Counted from the first letter of the stretch, positions 11,210 to 19,891 are shown. The stretch: 64,000 bases of DNA from Duffyella gerundensis (GCF_001517405.1 NZ_LN907827.1:936587-1000586); one strand, 5' to 3'. Numbers and translations are program-made. Notes: a model not told the origin generated them from the sequence alone.

Positions 11210-12703
11210 TTAGTCCTTCTGCAATACTGGCTGCGTGTTATAGCCCGCCGCTGGCAACGCTTCCCGCTCATCACGCGCTATCCAGCGATAGCATCCGGCA
11301 CCCAGCGCCGCGCCGATAAACCAGCTGAAATTAGCCAAACCATGCAGTGACGGAATAAAGCTGATGATCAGGCAAATCCCTACCGACGGCAGCAGCACCG
11401 CAATCGCTTTTGGATTAAACCCACCGCGATACCAGTAACGACCCTGCGGCGTATCATTGAACAGCTCATCGACGTAAATCCGGCCGCGCTTAATCAGATA
11501 AAAATCCGCCAGCAGAATGCCAAATAGCGGTCCAATAAACGATCCGAGCACATCAAGCGTGTAATGGATCAGCTCTGGCGACTGAAACAGGTTCCACGGC
11601 GTTAGCAGCACCGATCCTACCGCGGCGATCATGCCGCCGGTGCGGAAGCTGATTTTTTGCGGTGAGCAGTTTGAGAAATCAAACGCAGGCGACACAAAGT
11701 TGGCGACGATATTGATACCGATGGTCGCGATGATCATCGTTAGCAGCCCCAGCGCCACCGCCACATCGTTGCCGACCATGCTTACCGTTTCAATCGGATC
11801 GGTAATCATGCGGCCAAACAGTGACTGGCTACCTGAGACGATCACCACGGTCACGATAGAAAACAGCAGGAAGTTAAACGGCAAGCCCCAGCGGTTGCCA
11901 CGACGAATTTCGCCCATGCTTTTGCCATAGCGTGAAAAGTCGCCAAAGTTAAGCAGCGGGCCAGAGAAGTAGGAGACCACCAGTGCGGTTGCGGTGATCA
12001 TCTGCCAGGTCTGTTCACCGGTGGTCAGCGATTTGCTGGCGAGGGTAAACGAAATGCCATCGAAGCCGGTTTTGTATACAATCCATCCGGCCAGCGCCAC
12101 CATCACCACATATACCGCCGGTCCCGCTACATCGATAAAGCGTTTGATCGCATTCATGCCGTGCCAGAACACCATCGCCTGCAGCAACCACATCACGCCA
12201 AAGCAAATCCAACCCAGCGGGGAGAGGCCCAGCCAGCCGCCCAGCGTCAAACTGTGCAGCGCAGGCCAGAATTTCAGCATCACCAGCATCAATGCGTTGG
12301 CCGCCAGATAGGTCTGAATGCCGTACCAGGCAAAGGCGATCAGCCCGCGGATCACCGCCGGAATATTGGCACCGAACACGCCAAACGCCTGACGACAAAT
12401 CACCGCATAGGGCACGCCTGCCATCTGGCTCGGCTTCGCCACCAGATTAGCGCACACCTGCACAATACAGATACCAATCAGCAAACAGAGCAGCACCTGC
12501 CAGCTGGCCAGTCCCAGCGTAAAGAAGCTGGCGGCAACCACATAGCCGCCCATGCTGTGTACATCGGACATCCAGAAAGAAAAGATGTTGTACCAGTTCC
12601 AGGTTTGATTACGGGTAGGTGCCAGGTCCTCATTGCAGAGGCGCGGGCTGTAACGTGCATCACTATTTACGGCTTTTATGCGGTCAGAGGAATGATGTGG
12701 CAT
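11210..12703 (-). CDS. hpxC: NCS1-family allantoin/ureide permease (HpxC-like)
   Basis: 497-residue inner-membrane transporter of the nucleobase:cation symporter-1 family, with about 12 membrane segments. The family-typical N-terminus shows NEDLAPT near residues 24-30, then WNWYNIFSFWMSD in TM1. Later LNFGDFSRYG and FVSPAFDFSN match the allantoin/hydantoin branch. It is divergent from the regulator-racemase-allantoinase operon, as hpxC is from hpxSAB in Klebsiella, which supports allantoin as substrate. A sigma-54-like element lies upstream at 12752-12767, and two TTGTATAC sites lie in the shared intergenic region. The gene symbol is by analogy. Confidence 0.85.
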   Translation of the reverse strand: MPHHSSDRIKAVNSDARYSPRLCNEDLAPTRNQTWNWYNIFSFWMSDVHSMGGYVVAASFFTLGLASWQVLLCLLIGICIVQVCANLVAKPSQMAGVPYAVICRQAFGVFGANIPAVIRGLIAFAWYGIQTYLAANALMLVMLKFWPALHSLTLGGWLGLSPLGWICFGVMWLLQAMVFWHGMNAIKRFIDVAGPAVYVVMVALAGWIVYKTGFDGISFTLASKSLTTGEQTWQMITATALVVSYFSGPLLNFGDFSRYGKSMGEIRRGNRWGLPFNFLLFSIVTVVIVSGSQSLFGRMITDPIETVSMVGNDVAVALGLLTMIIATIGINIVANFVSPAFDFSNCSPQKISFRTGGMIAAVGSVLLTPWNLFQSPELIHYTLDVLGSFIGPLFGILLADFYLIKRGRIYVDELFNDTPQGRYWYRGGFNPKAIAVLLPSVGICLIISFIPSLHGLANFSWFIGAALGAGCYRWIARDEREALPAAGYNTQPVLQKD

Positions 12704-12751
12704 GAAAACTGCTCCTTACACTCATTGGATAATAACGATATGCAACGGTAT

Positions 12752-12767
12752 TGCAGGATCCAGGCCA
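12752..12767 (-). promoter_or_regulatory. Candidate sigma-54 promoter of the allantoin permease gene
   Basis: Read on the minus strand: TGGCCTGGATCCTGCA, which keeps the invariant GG-N10-GC of the -24/-12 class (consensus TGGCAC-N5-TTGCA; 8 of 11 fixed bases match). It lies about 50 bp upstream of the permease ATG. It is weaker than the element at 20857-20872. Confidence 0.5.
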
Positions 12768-12778
12768 ACCTTCTGGTT

Positions 12779-12811
12779 TTGTATACCAATTATCCTTTCC
12801 TTGTATACGAT
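12779..12811. promoter_or_regulatory. Paired operator for the GntR-type regulator
   Basis: Two copies of TTGTATAC, at 12779-12789 (TTGTATACCAA) and 12801-12811 (TTGTATACGAT), centred 22 bp (two helical turns) apart. They lie between the divergent permease and regulator genes. TTGTATAC-type palindromes are common targets of FCD-domain GntR regulators; assignment to the adjacent regulator is inference. Confidence 0.55.
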
Positions 12812-12843
12812 GGATGACAAAACCTTACTTTATGGAGCAGGTC

Positions 12844-13563
12844 ATGAAGAGTGAAGTTACCCTCAGAACCGCGTCCGATCTGGCTGATAAAGATGAACCT
12901 ATCTATCAGGCTTTGATGAACGCCATTGTTGAGCACCAGCTACCGCCGGGAAGCAAACTGCCGGAAGAGGCGTTGTCAGCGGTTTTTGGTATTAGCCGTA
13001 CCGGCATTCGCAAAGTGCTGCAGCGCCTTGCCGCAGTGCAAATGGTGACGCTGACGCCCAAACGTGGTGCACAAGTCGCCACCCCGGCGGTGGATGAAGC
13101 CAGAGAGATCTTTGCCACCCGCAGTCTGCTGGAATGCGCCAATTTGCCTGCGGTACTGGCGCATTTGCAGCCGCCGCATCTGGTGGCGCTGGACAAGCTG
13201 ATCCGTCAGGAACAGCGCGCCCATGATGCGCACGATGGTGCCGCAGCCATTCGCTGCTCAGCCGCCTTTCATATCCAGCTGCAGGCCATCGCGGGGAATC
13301 AGGTGTTGACCGACCTGGTCACCCGTTTGAGCCAGCGCTCGTCGCTGGTGATTGCTGCCTGGGGCGCGCCATGGCAGCAGGGCTGTCGCTGCCACGATCA
13401 TGAACAGCTCCTGACGTTGCTGCGTAAAAAGGCGCTACCGGCGCTGACTGACACCTTGCAGCAACACTTTTCGCATATCGTGGCCAGTCTGCGCTTTGAA
13501 CGCGATGGCGATACGCTGCCCGATTTTGATCGTATTTTTGCCTCACAAGGAGCCGCGAAATGA
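12844..13563 (+). CDS. hpxS: GntR-family (FCD) transcriptional regulator of allantoin use (HpxS-like)
   Basis: About 239 residues. The N-terminal winged helix-turn-helix (about residues 15-80) includes IVEHQLPPGSKLPEEAL and FGISRTGIRKVLQRL. A C-terminal all-alpha FCD ligand-binding domain follows, with ARSLLE-like ATRSLLECAN and a later AFHIQLQAIAGN. The start is placed at ATG 12844 because GGAG sits 6 nt upstream; in-frame ATGs at 12814 and 12832 would lengthen the N-terminus. Its stop overlaps the racemase start (ATGA), so regulator, racemase and allantoinase form one operon, like Klebsiella hpxSAB. Confidence 0.88.
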   Translation: MKSEVTLRTASDLADKDEPIYQALMNAIVEHQLPPGSKLPEEALSAVFGISRTGIRKVLQRLAAVQMVTLTPKRGAQVATPAVDEAREIFATRSLLECANLPAVLAHLQPPHLVALDKLIRQEQRAHDAHDGAAAIRCSAAFHIQLQAIAGNQVLTDLVTRLSQRSSLVIAAWGAPWQQGCRCHDHEQLLTLLRKKALPALTDTLQQHFSHIVASLRFERDGDTLPDFDRIFASQGAAK

Positions 13564-14291
13564 GCGTGATTCAAGTTATCAATCCCAATACCAGCGACGC
13601 GATGACCGCCACCATCGCCGCCGCCGCGCGCGCCGTAGCGGCACCCGGCACCGAGATTATCGCGGTGTCTGCCGCACAGGGCGTGCCGTCGATCGAAGGC
13701 CATTTTGATGAGGCGATCGCCGCGGTGGGTGTGCTGGAGCAGATTAACCGTGGCAAAGCACAGGGCGTCGATGGTCATGTCATTGCCTGCTTTGGCGATC
13801 CAGGTCTGCTGGCGGCACGCGAGCTGGCGCGTGGGCCGGTGATCGGCATCGCCGAAGCAGCAATGCACATGGCAACGCTGGTGGCGACGCGTTTTACCGT
13901 GGTGACCACCTTGCCGCGCACGCTGGTCATCGCGCGCCATCTGCTGCGGCAATACGGTTTTGAGCACCACTGCGCGGCGCTGCATGCTATCGATCTGCCG
14001 GTGCTGGCGCTGGAAGATGGCAGTGGCATTGCACAGGAAAAAGTGCGGCAGCGTTGTATACAGGCGCTGCGTGAAGATGGCTGCGGCGCAATCGTGCTGG
14101 GTTGCGGCGGCATGGCCTCGCTGGCGCGCGATCTGACGCAGGAGGTTGGCGTGCCGATCATTGATGGCGTCAGCGCGGCGGTAAAAATGGTGGAGGCGCT
14201 GATCGGCCTCGGATTATCCACCAGCAAGCAGGGCGATTTAGCCTGGCCGCTGAGAAAAACCATGACCGGCGCCTTTGAGCACCTAAACTAA
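13560..14291 (+). CDS. hpxA: Allantoin racemase (Asp/Glu/hydantoin racemase family)
   Basis: 243 residues. It interconverts R- and S-allantoin so that both feed the stereospecific allantoinase. It opens with the family start IQVINPNTSDAMT. Two catalytic cysteines are visible, in HVIACFGDPGL (about Cys77) and VLGCGGMASL (about Cys182), the two-base mechanism of this family. The start overlaps the regulator stop by 4 nt; the allantoinase gene follows closely. A further TTGTATAC lies inside this gene near 14055, resembling the upstream operator. Confidence 0.9.
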   Translation: MSVIQVINPNTSDAMTATIAAAARAVAAPGTEIIAVSAAQGVPSIEGHFDEAIAAVGVLEQINRGKAQGVDGHVIACFGDPGLLAARELARGPVIGIAEAAMHMATLVATRFTVVTTLPRTLVIARHLLRQYGFEHHCAALHAIDLPVLALEDGSGIAQEKVRQRCIQALREDGCGAIVLGCGGMASLARDLTQEVGVPIIDGVSAAVKMVEALIGLGLSTSKQGDLAWPLRKTMTGAFEHLN

Positions 14292-14326
14292 CAGGCATGT
14301 CCCGGCGTGCAGACAGGAAAATTGAT

Positions 14327-15289
14327 ATGAGCGACAGTCAGGAAAAACGTGAGTACAGCTTCAACAAAAACTATCCGCGCGATCTGCGTGGCTATGCAGG
14401 CAATCCGCCACACGCTGCCTGGCCAAATCAGGCGAAAATTGCCGTTCAGTTTGTACTGAATTACGAAGAGGGTGCGGAAAACAACGTGCTGCACGGCGAC
14501 GCCGGTTCCGAGCAGTTCCTGTCCGATATTATCGGCGCGGCGAGCTATCCCGATCGGCATATGTCGATGGAGTCGCTTTATGAATACGGTTCCCGCGCGG
14601 GGTTCTGGCGCATTCACAACGAGTTTCAGGCGCGTGGCCTGCCGCTGAGCGTGTTTGGCGTGGCGATGGCACTGGCGCGTCATCCCGATATCGTTGCGGC
14701 GATCAAGGCGGCGGATTATGACGTGGTCAGTCATGGCTGGCGCTGGATCCATTATCAGGCGATGGATGCGAAAACTGAACGTCAGCACATGCAGCAGGCG
14801 GTGGACGTATTGCAGGATCTGTTTGGCAAGGCGCCCACCGGCTGGTACACCGGCCGCGACAGCCCCAATACGCGACGGCTGGTGGTGGAGCAGGGCGGCT
14901 TCAGCTATGACAGCGACTACTACGGCGACGATCTGCCGTTCTGGTCGCAGGTTACCTGCCAGGATGGCACGGTGAAACCGCATCTGATCATTCCCTATAC
15001 GCTGGAATGCAACGACATGCGCTTTGCCACGCCGCAGGGCTTTAACACCGCCGAACAGTTTTATACCTACCTGAAAGACAGCTTCGACGTGCTCTATGCC
15101 GAAGGGGAAACCGCGCCGAAAATGATGTCAGTGGGCATGCACTGTCGGCTGCTGGGCCGTCCGGGGCGCTTTCGTGCACTGCAACGTTTTCTCGATTATA
15201 TCCAGCAGCACGACAACGTCTGGATCTGCAGTCGCCAGCAGATTGCCGATCACTGGTTGCAGCATCATCCTGCGCCCACCAGCGAATAA
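14327..15289 (+). CDS. hpxB: Allantoinase, polysaccharide-deacetylase type (PuuE/HpxB)
   Basis: 320 residues. It opens the hydantoin ring of allantoin to give allantoate. It belongs to the cofactor-independent PuuE branch of carbohydrate esterase family 4, unrelated to the metal amidohydrolase AllB. Typical segments are DLRGYAGNPPHAAWPN at the start, VLNYEEGAEN, VVSHGWRWIHY and GWYTGRDSPNTRRL. ATG 14327 (MSDSQEKREY) is preferred over 14297 since AGGA precedes it and the family proteins begin there. It is the last gene of the regulator-racemase-allantoinase operon; an 8-bp hairpin follows at 15298-15321. Confidence 0.92.
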   Translation: MSDSQEKREYSFNKNYPRDLRGYAGNPPHAAWPNQAKIAVQFVLNYEEGAENNVLHGDAGSEQFLSDIIGAASYPDRHMSMESLYEYGSRAGFWRIHNEFQARGLPLSVFGVAMALARHPDIVAAIKAADYDVVSHGWRWIHYQAMDAKTERQHMQQAVDVLQDLFGKAPTGWYTGRDSPNTRRLVVEQGGFSYDSDYYGDDLPFWSQVTCQDGTVKPHLIIPYTLECNDMRFATPQGFNTAEQFYTYLKDSFDVLYAEGETAPKMMSVGMHCRLLGRPGRFRALQRFLDYIQQHDNVWICSRQQIADHWLQHHPAPTSE

Positions 15290-15297
15290 GACTGTCC

Positions 15298-15321
15298 AAT
15301 CCTGAGCGCCTGTTCAGGATT
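15298..15321 (+). terminator. Hairpin after allantoinase gene
   Basis: AATCCTGA (15298-15305) / TCAGGATT (15314-15321) with an 8-nt loop. The following bases GCTTCTCTCC are only moderately T-rich, so it may be a weak terminator or an mRNA 3'-end stabiliser. Confidence 0.5.
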
Positions 15322-15356
15322 GCTTCTCTCCACGTAAAAGTTAAGTCTCCTCACGG

Positions 15357-15469
15357 TTGTGTCGCCTGATGGTTTTACCTCCCGCTTTTGTTACCTGTGG
15401 GCCTGGATGGGCATGACGTTTCTGTTGATGGCATTAAAATCTTAAACACAGAGCCCAGTGGCGACACAA
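15357..15469. repeat. Separated perfect 10-bp inverted repeat in the gap before the glycosyltransferase
   Basis: TTGTGTCGCC at 15357-15366 and GGCGACACAA at 15460-15469 bracket 93 bp without an ORF, upstream of the foreign-looking glycosyltransferase gene. They could be ends of a decayed small mobile element or simply a long hairpin. No target-site duplication was recognised. Confidence 0.4.
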
Positions 15470-15521
15470 GAGCAGGGTACCGTTCTGGTTATGCGTTTAA
15501 ACAGAGAGTGAACAACCGCGT

Positions 15522-16163
15522 ATGAATATTCCCAAAGTGATCCATATGGTCTGGATTGGTGATGAGTCACGTCGCCCCGATACGTTGATCAACAGCTGGA
15601 GAGATAAAAATCCCGAATGGAAAATAAAAGTTTGGGGCAATCGGGAGTTGGCGGAGACCCGATGGATTAATCATGCGCACATCAACAGCATGAAACCACG
15701 CAGTCTTGCGGGCGTTGCCGACATGATGCGGTATGAAATTTTGCTACGTGAAGGCGGTTTTGCCGTGGACGCTGACACCTGTTGCATCCGTCCGTTGGCC
15801 GACTGGTTATTTGACAGCCAGGTCTGTGTGGCCTGGGAGAATGAGATAATTCGGCCCGGCGTGCTGGCCAACGGCTATCTTGCCGCTGAGCCAGAAGCCG
15901 CGCTAATTTCAGAAGTCATTCTGACGATAAAAAACAAGCCCAGCGTTGTTGATAATCTGCCGTGGATAACGACCGGGCCGAAAACCTTAACCGATACGGT
16001 AAATCGTCTGAACTATGCCAATATTACCCGCTGGCCAAGCCACTACTTCATTCCGCACCACTTTACCGGCACGAAGTATTTAGGTAATGGCAACATTTTC
16101 GCATACCAACTCTGGGGGTCAACGCGTGACATCAACGATCAATTGGCCGATATAGCGCTTTAA
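15522..16163 (+). CDS. GT32-type glycosyltransferase (DXD sugar-binding family)
   Basis: 213 residues. It begins IPKVIHMVWIGDES, the typical start of OCH1/capsular-polysaccharide glycosyltransferases, and carries the nucleotide-sugar/metal motif in GGFAVDADTCCIRPL (DxD at about residues 84-86), after MMRYEILLREGG. It probably transfers a hexose from a nucleotide sugar to a glycan or protein; the acceptor is unknown. No signal peptide or membrane segment is seen. It has no metabolic link to the purine genes around it and seems poorer in G+C than them, so it is likely an inserted passenger. Neighbours: allantoinase upstream, convergent hpxZ downstream with a 23-bp gap. Confidence 0.85.
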   Translation: MNIPKVIHMVWIGDESRRPDTLINSWRDKNPEWKIKVWGNRELAETRWINHAHINSMKPRSLAGVADMMRYEILLREGGFAVDADTCCIRPLADWLFDSQVCVAWENEIIRPGVLANGYLAAEPEAALISEVILTIKNKPSVVDNLPWITTGPKTLTDTVNRLNYANITRWPSHYFIPHHFTGTKYLGNGNIFAYQLWGSTRDINDQLADIAL

Positions 16164-16186
16164 GGCACACACCGCTGCCGCTGATA

Positions 16187-16564
16187 TCAGGACATCAGGC
16201 TGACCTGCGCGGCCACAATGCGCCAGCCATCCGCCATTCGCACCCAGCTCTGCTGCTGGCGACCAATGCGATCGCTGCCTGCGCGGGTAAACTCCGTGCT
16301 ACACACCGCAAAATCATCCCCGAAGGTGGTGATCACCGTATTGCGCAGCGTGCGTGCCAGGCCCGCCGCAGGGCGAGCCTGACGAAAAGCACGGATTTCT
16401 TCGATGCCGTAGAGATTCTCTCCCGCACCCAGCCGCACCGTTCGCGCGTCGTGCCAGAACAGCTCATCCAGCACCGCCACATCATTGCTGACCAGCGCCT
16501 GCTCGTAGCGCTGAAAGGCCGCGGTCACCGCCGCCAGCACGTCCGGTTGATTAATGCGTTGCAT
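16187..16564 (-). CDS. hpxZ: HpxZ, oxalurate catabolism protein (AtzH/DUF3225-like)
   Basis: 125 residues of SnoaL/NTF2-like fold character: AAFQRYEQALVSNDVAVLDELFW near the start and QQSWVRMADGWRIVAAQVSL at the end. Such proteins accompany AtzE-type amidases and help their folding or activity. It is the last gene of the operon running hpxW-hpxX-hpxY-hpxZ on the minus strand, 1 bp after the amidase gene. Role in oxalurate breakdown is assigned by genomic context and family naming. Confidence 0.82.
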   Translation of the reverse strand: MQRINQPDVLAAVTAAFQRYEQALVSNDVAVLDELFWHDARTVRLGAGENLYGIEEIRAFRQARPAAGLARTLRNTVITTFGDDFAVCSTEFTRAGSDRIGRQQQSWVRMADGWRIVAAQVSLMS

Positions 16565-16565
16565 G

Positions 16566-17963
16566 TCAGACTCCTTCTGCAGTGAGTTGCGGCATAACCA
16601 GCCCGTGTTGTTCCAGTACGCGCGCCACGCGCAAGCCCATCTCCTCTTTAAACGGCGCGGAGATAAGCTGCAGGCCGATCGGCAAGCCGCTGGCGGTTTG
16701 TAGCGGTACGGTGGTTACCGGCAGCCCTAAAAATGAGATCGGCTGAGTCAGCATGCCCATATTGGCGCGCGTCGGCAGATCGGTGCCGTTAATGCGTATC
16801 GTCTCCTGGCCAATCAGCGTCGCGCTGCAGGGCGTGGCGGGCGCAATCAGCACGTCGACCTGCTGAAACAGCGCCTGCATCTGCTGCTGGGCGTGACGAC
16901 GAAAACGCTGCGCCTGCACGTACCAGGCCGCAGGCAGCATGGCACCGGCCAGCAGCCGTTCACGCGAAAGCGGCTCAAACTGCTCGGGTGAACGACGCAG
17001 GGCAGGCAGATAATGATTGCCGCCTTCTGATGCGGTAATGATAAACGCCGAGGATCGTGACAGTTCGGCATCGGCCAGCAGCACGGTTTCGCTCGCTTCC
17101 AGCACCTGGGCGGCCCGTGTTACCGCATTGCGCGCATCGTCATCACACCAGGTTTGAAAATAGCCGCCGAGCACGCCGCAACGTATTCCCGCCAGCCCGT
17201 TCTCCAGCGAGGCACTCACCGGCGCGCCTGGCGCATCAGCCTGGAACGCATCCTGCGCGTCACGGCCTTGCAGCGCATCATAGACCAGTGCCAGATCGCT
17301 GGCGTTGCGGGCAAAGGGGCCAATATGGTCGAGGCTGGCAACAAAAGGGTGCGATCCGCTGCGCGACAGGCGGCCAAAGGTCGGCTTCAGGCCAAAAATG
17401 CCGCACAGTGAAGCGGGCACGCGAATGGAACCGTTGGTATCACTGCCGAGTGAGAAATGTACCAGGCCTGCGGCCACCGCTGCGGCCGATCCGCCTGACG
17501 ACCCCCCGGCGATGCGCGTCACGTCACGCGGATTGCGGGTCGCGCCATAATGGCTGTTTTCTGTGGTAAACCCATAGGCGTAGGCGTCCATATTCAGCAT
17601 GCCGGTAAGCAGCGCGCCGCTGGCATGCAGCTGGCGAACCGCCCAGGCATCCTGCGTTGCCACCGCCCGATCGCGGAACAGGCTGGCTCCGGCCAGCGTG
17701 CTATGGCCCGCCACATCAAACAGATTTTTAACCGCGTAGGGAATACCGGCCAGCGGCCCGAGCGGAGCCCCGGCGCGGCGCTGCCGATCAACGGCATCCG
17801 CTTCCTGCAGCAGCCTTTCTCCGGTAACGGTGGTCCAGGCATTGATCTGCGGATTGTGTATGTCGATAGCGCGTAGCGTGTGCTCAGCGATATCACGGGC
17901 GCTCAACTCGCCGCGGCTCTGCGCCGACTGCAGTTGAGCAAGGGTTAATGCGGTGAGGTTCAT
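16566..17963 (-). CDS. hpxY: HpxY, AtzE-type amidase for oxalurate
   Basis: 465-residue amidase-signature hydrolase. The Ser-cisSer-Lys triad is visible: Lys in [11 protein letters not shown], the serine loop [14 protein letters not shown], and the nucleophile region [16 protein letters not shown]. It is related to AtzE, which hydrolyses 1-carboxybiuret and works as a heteromer with a tiny AtzG-like subunit, here encoded by hpxX just upstream with a 4-nt overlap. In the purine pathway it is proposed to split oxalurate, giving oxamate for HpxW. The exact products are inferred from the Klebsiella hpx scheme. Confidence 0.87.
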   Translation of the reverse strand: MNLTALTLAQLQSAQSRGELSARDIAEHTLRAIDIHNPQINAWTTVTGERLLQEADAVDRQRRAGAPLGPLAGIPYAVKNLFDVAGHSTLAGASLFRDRAVATQDAWAVRQLHASGALLTGMLNMDAYAYGFTTENSHYGATRNPRDVTRIAGGSSGGSAAAVAAGLVHFSLGSDTNGSIRVPASLCGIFGLKPTFGRLSRSGSHPFVASLDHIGPFARNASDLALVYDALQGRDAQDAFQADAPGAPVSASLENGLAGIRCGVLGGYFQTWCDDDARNAVTRAAQVLEASETVLLADAELSRSSAFIITASEGGNHYLPALRRSPEQFEPLSRERLLAGAMLPAAWYVQAQRFRRHAQQQMQALFQQVDVLIAPATPCSATLIGQETIRINGTDLPTRANMGMLTQPISFLGLPVTTVPLQTASGLPIGLQLISAPFKEEMGLRVARVLEQHGLVMPQLTAEGV

Positions 17964-18145
17964 GCCTGATAAACCCCCGCAACTTCCAGTCGGTCGTCCA
18001 GCGGAAAGGCCATCAGCGGCTCGGCCATGGCAGCGATGCGGGTAAACTGCGTCAGCAGTTCGGCCCGTCGCGCTTCATCCAGCGGTACCGCAAGGATCTG
18101 TTCCATTTGCGCCACGTAGGTGGCCCAGTCAACATTGTGTTGCAT
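17960..18145 (-). CDS. hpxX: HpxX, small AtzG-like subunit (DUF4089)
   Basis: 61 residues: MQHNVDWATYVAQM, then helical stretches ending [12 protein letters not shown]. Small DUF4089 proteins of this kind are partner subunits of AtzE-type amidases. ATG is preceded by GAGGAG at a 5-nt spacing. The stop overlaps the amidase start (ATGA), and the gene lies 11 bp after hpxW, so it is a true small gene in the operon. Confidence 0.85.
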   Translation of the reverse strand: MQHNVDWATYVAQMEQILAVPLDEARRAELLTQFTRIAAMAEPLMAFPLDDRLEVAGVYQA

Positions 18146-18156
18146 AATAACTCCTC

Positions 18157-19743
18157 TCAGAAACCGGCGGCGCTGCCGTTACTGCGCGGATCGAAAGCGC
18201 CTTCCAGCATGCCGTTGTTGTGACGAACGATGGCACCAGCGTGGCCCACCGCTTCGCTGTAATCGGTCAACATTTCCACTTCATGGCCGCGGTCACGTAG
18301 TCGCTGAGCCACCGTTGGATCGAAGCGGTTTTCCAGCTTCAGCGAATCAGATGCCTGGCCCCAGGTGCGGCCCAGCAGCCAGCGCGGCGCGCTCACCGCC
18401 TGTTGTAGCGGCATGTGCTGGATAACGTGGCGGGTAAAAATCGCCGCCTGAGTTTGCGGTTGGCCGTCGCCGCCCATCGAGCCATATACCATGGTGCGGC
18501 CATCGTGCAGGCGGGCTGCCGCCGGGTTGAGGGTGTGAAAAGGTTGCTTACCCGGCGCCAGCGTCAGCAGGTGATCCGGCTGCAGGCTAAAAGCGGCGCC
18601 GCGGTTTTGCCAGGTGATACCGCTTTCCGGCAGCACCACGCCGCTACCAAACTCGTGATACAGGCTCTGAATAAAAGAGACCGCCAGGCCGCTGCTATCC
18701 ATCACGCCCATCCACACTGTGTCGCCTGGCCCACGCCCGGTGCCCCAGGGGGCGGCCTGATGTTCATTTACGCCGCTGGCCAGCGCTGCCAGCCGCTCTG
18801 GCTCCAGCAGCGTCTGCATATCTTCCTGCATATGCCGCGGATCGGTGATATAGCGATCGCGCAGGCCAAAGGCGATTTTGGTTGCCTCAACGATACGGTG
18901 CACGGTTTCGGCATCATCTGCATCCGCCATCGCCAGATGATCGGTGATGCCTAAAATCGCCAGCGACACCAGCCCCTGTGTCGGCGGTGCCATATTAAAA
19001 ATCTCGCCGCTGCTGTGAGTTACCCGTAGCGGCGTCCGGCGCTGAGCCTGATGATGGTGTAGATCATCCAGCGTGATCGGCATGCCGAGCTGCGACATCT
19101 CGCGCGCCAGCTGACGTGCGAGATTGCCGCGATAAAAACTTTCCAGCCCCTCTTCACAAAGCTGGCTCAGCGTGGCCGCCAGCGCAGGCTGTACAAACCG
19201 GCTGCCGGCGCGTGGCGCGTGGCCATCCGGTAAATAGGTGACGGCAAAGCCGGGCTGATCGCTCAGCTCAGCCAGCTTGCTGGCCGTGGCGCTGGCCTGA
19301 GACTGCGTTACCGGAATGCCATCAGCGGCGTAACGAATGGCATCGCGCAGCAGGCGAGGCAGCGGCAGAGCCTGTCCGCCCAGCTCAGTGGAAAATTGCA
19401 GCGCCTCTGACCAGCCGCTGACCGTACCGGCAACCGTCAGTGCGGCCTTTGGCCCGCGATGCGGGATAGCGGTTTCGCCGTGATAAAAATCGGGGTGCGC
19501 CAGCGATCCCGCTGCGCCGCTGGCATCAATCGCCAGCGGTTCACCGCCGGGCGGCAGGATCATCCAGAAGCCGTCGCCACCCAGCCCATTCATGTGCGGA
19601 TAGACCACCGCAATGGTTGCCGCCGCCGCGACCATCGCCTCAATCGCATTGCCGCCTTCACGCAGCACCGCCAGCGCACTTTCGCTGGCCAGATGATGAG
19701 GCGTTACCGCCATTCCCAGCGGTGCCATGTTACTTTGCATCAT
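18157..19743 (-). CDS. hpxW: HpxW, oxamate amidohydrolase (gamma-glutamyltransferase family)
   Basis: 528 residues. An Ntn-hydrolase precursor expected to cut itself before Thr342 (GDTVWMGVMD), whose side chain becomes the nucleophile; it converts oxamate to oxalate and ammonia, the last step of the purine route. Other family landmarks are NGLGGDGFWMI (residues 52-62), NMAPPTQGLVS, and YGSMGGDGQPQTQAA near the C-terminus. There is no signal peptide, unlike classical periplasmic GGT. It is the first gene of hpxWXYZ and divergent from hpxU. A sigma-54-like promoter lies at 19783-19798. Confidence 0.9.
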   Translation of the reverse strand: MMQSNMAPLGMAVTPHHLASESALAVLREGGNAIEAMVAAAATIAVVYPHMNGLGGDGFWMILPPGGEPLAIDASGAAGSLAHPDFYHGETAIPHRGPKAALTVAGTVSGWSEALQFSTELGGQALPLPRLLRDAIRYAADGIPVTQSQASATASKLAELSDQPGFAVTYLPDGHAPRAGSRFVQPALAATLSQLCEEGLESFYRGNLARQLAREMSQLGMPITLDDLHHHQAQRRTPLRVTHSSGEIFNMAPPTQGLVSLAILGITDHLAMADADDAETVHRIVEATKIAFGLRDRYITDPRHMQEDMQTLLEPERLAALASGVNEHQAAPWGTGRGPGDTVWMGVMDSSGLAVSFIQSLYHEFGSGVVLPESGITWQNRGAAFSLQPDHLLTLAPGKQPFHTLNPAAARLHDGRTMVYGSMGGDGQPQTQAAIFTRHVIQHMPLQQAVSAPRWLLGRTWGQASDSLKLENRFDPTVAQRLRDRGHEVEMLTDYSEAVGHAGAIVRHNNGMLEGAFDPRSNGSAAGF

Positions 19744-19782
19744 TATTTACTCTTGCAGATTAGGGTGCAGGGTGAAAAACGG

Positions 19783-19798
19783 TGCAAGAGCCGTTCCA
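19783..19798 (-). promoter_or_regulatory. Candidate sigma-54 promoter of hpxWXYZ
   Basis: Minus-strand TGGAACGGCTCTTGCA matches TGGCAC-N5-TTGCA in 10 of 11 fixed bases and keeps GG-N10-GC. It lies about 40 bp upstream of the hpxW start. No clear NtrC palindrome was found near it. Confidence 0.65.
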
Positions 19799-19885
19799 GT
19801 TTTTCGTTTACCTGTCAGTCGAATACGTCAGGGCAAAACCTGGAACAAATTATGCTAACTTTTCCTGAAACAAAAGTTACAGGAA
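19793..19885. promoter_or_regulatory. Candidate operators of the RpiR-type regulator HpxU
   Basis: Two nested inverted-repeat systems in the divergent hpxW/hpxU region. GTTCCAG (19793-19799) faces CTGGAAC (19840-19846), and AACTTTT (19857-19863) faces AAAAGTT (19872-19878), itself overlapped by TTCCTG...CAGGAA (19862-19885). The last pair includes the hpxU ribosome-binding site, so autoregulation is plausible. The first overlaps the hpxW sigma-54 element. Confidence 0.45.
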
Positions 19886-19891
19886 GTCTTA

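Noticed and set aside
11102..11350. 82-codon frame beginning inside the second tRNA-Asp
   Set aside because: Artefact of reading through a tRNA gene and the terminator into the antisense of the permease gene.
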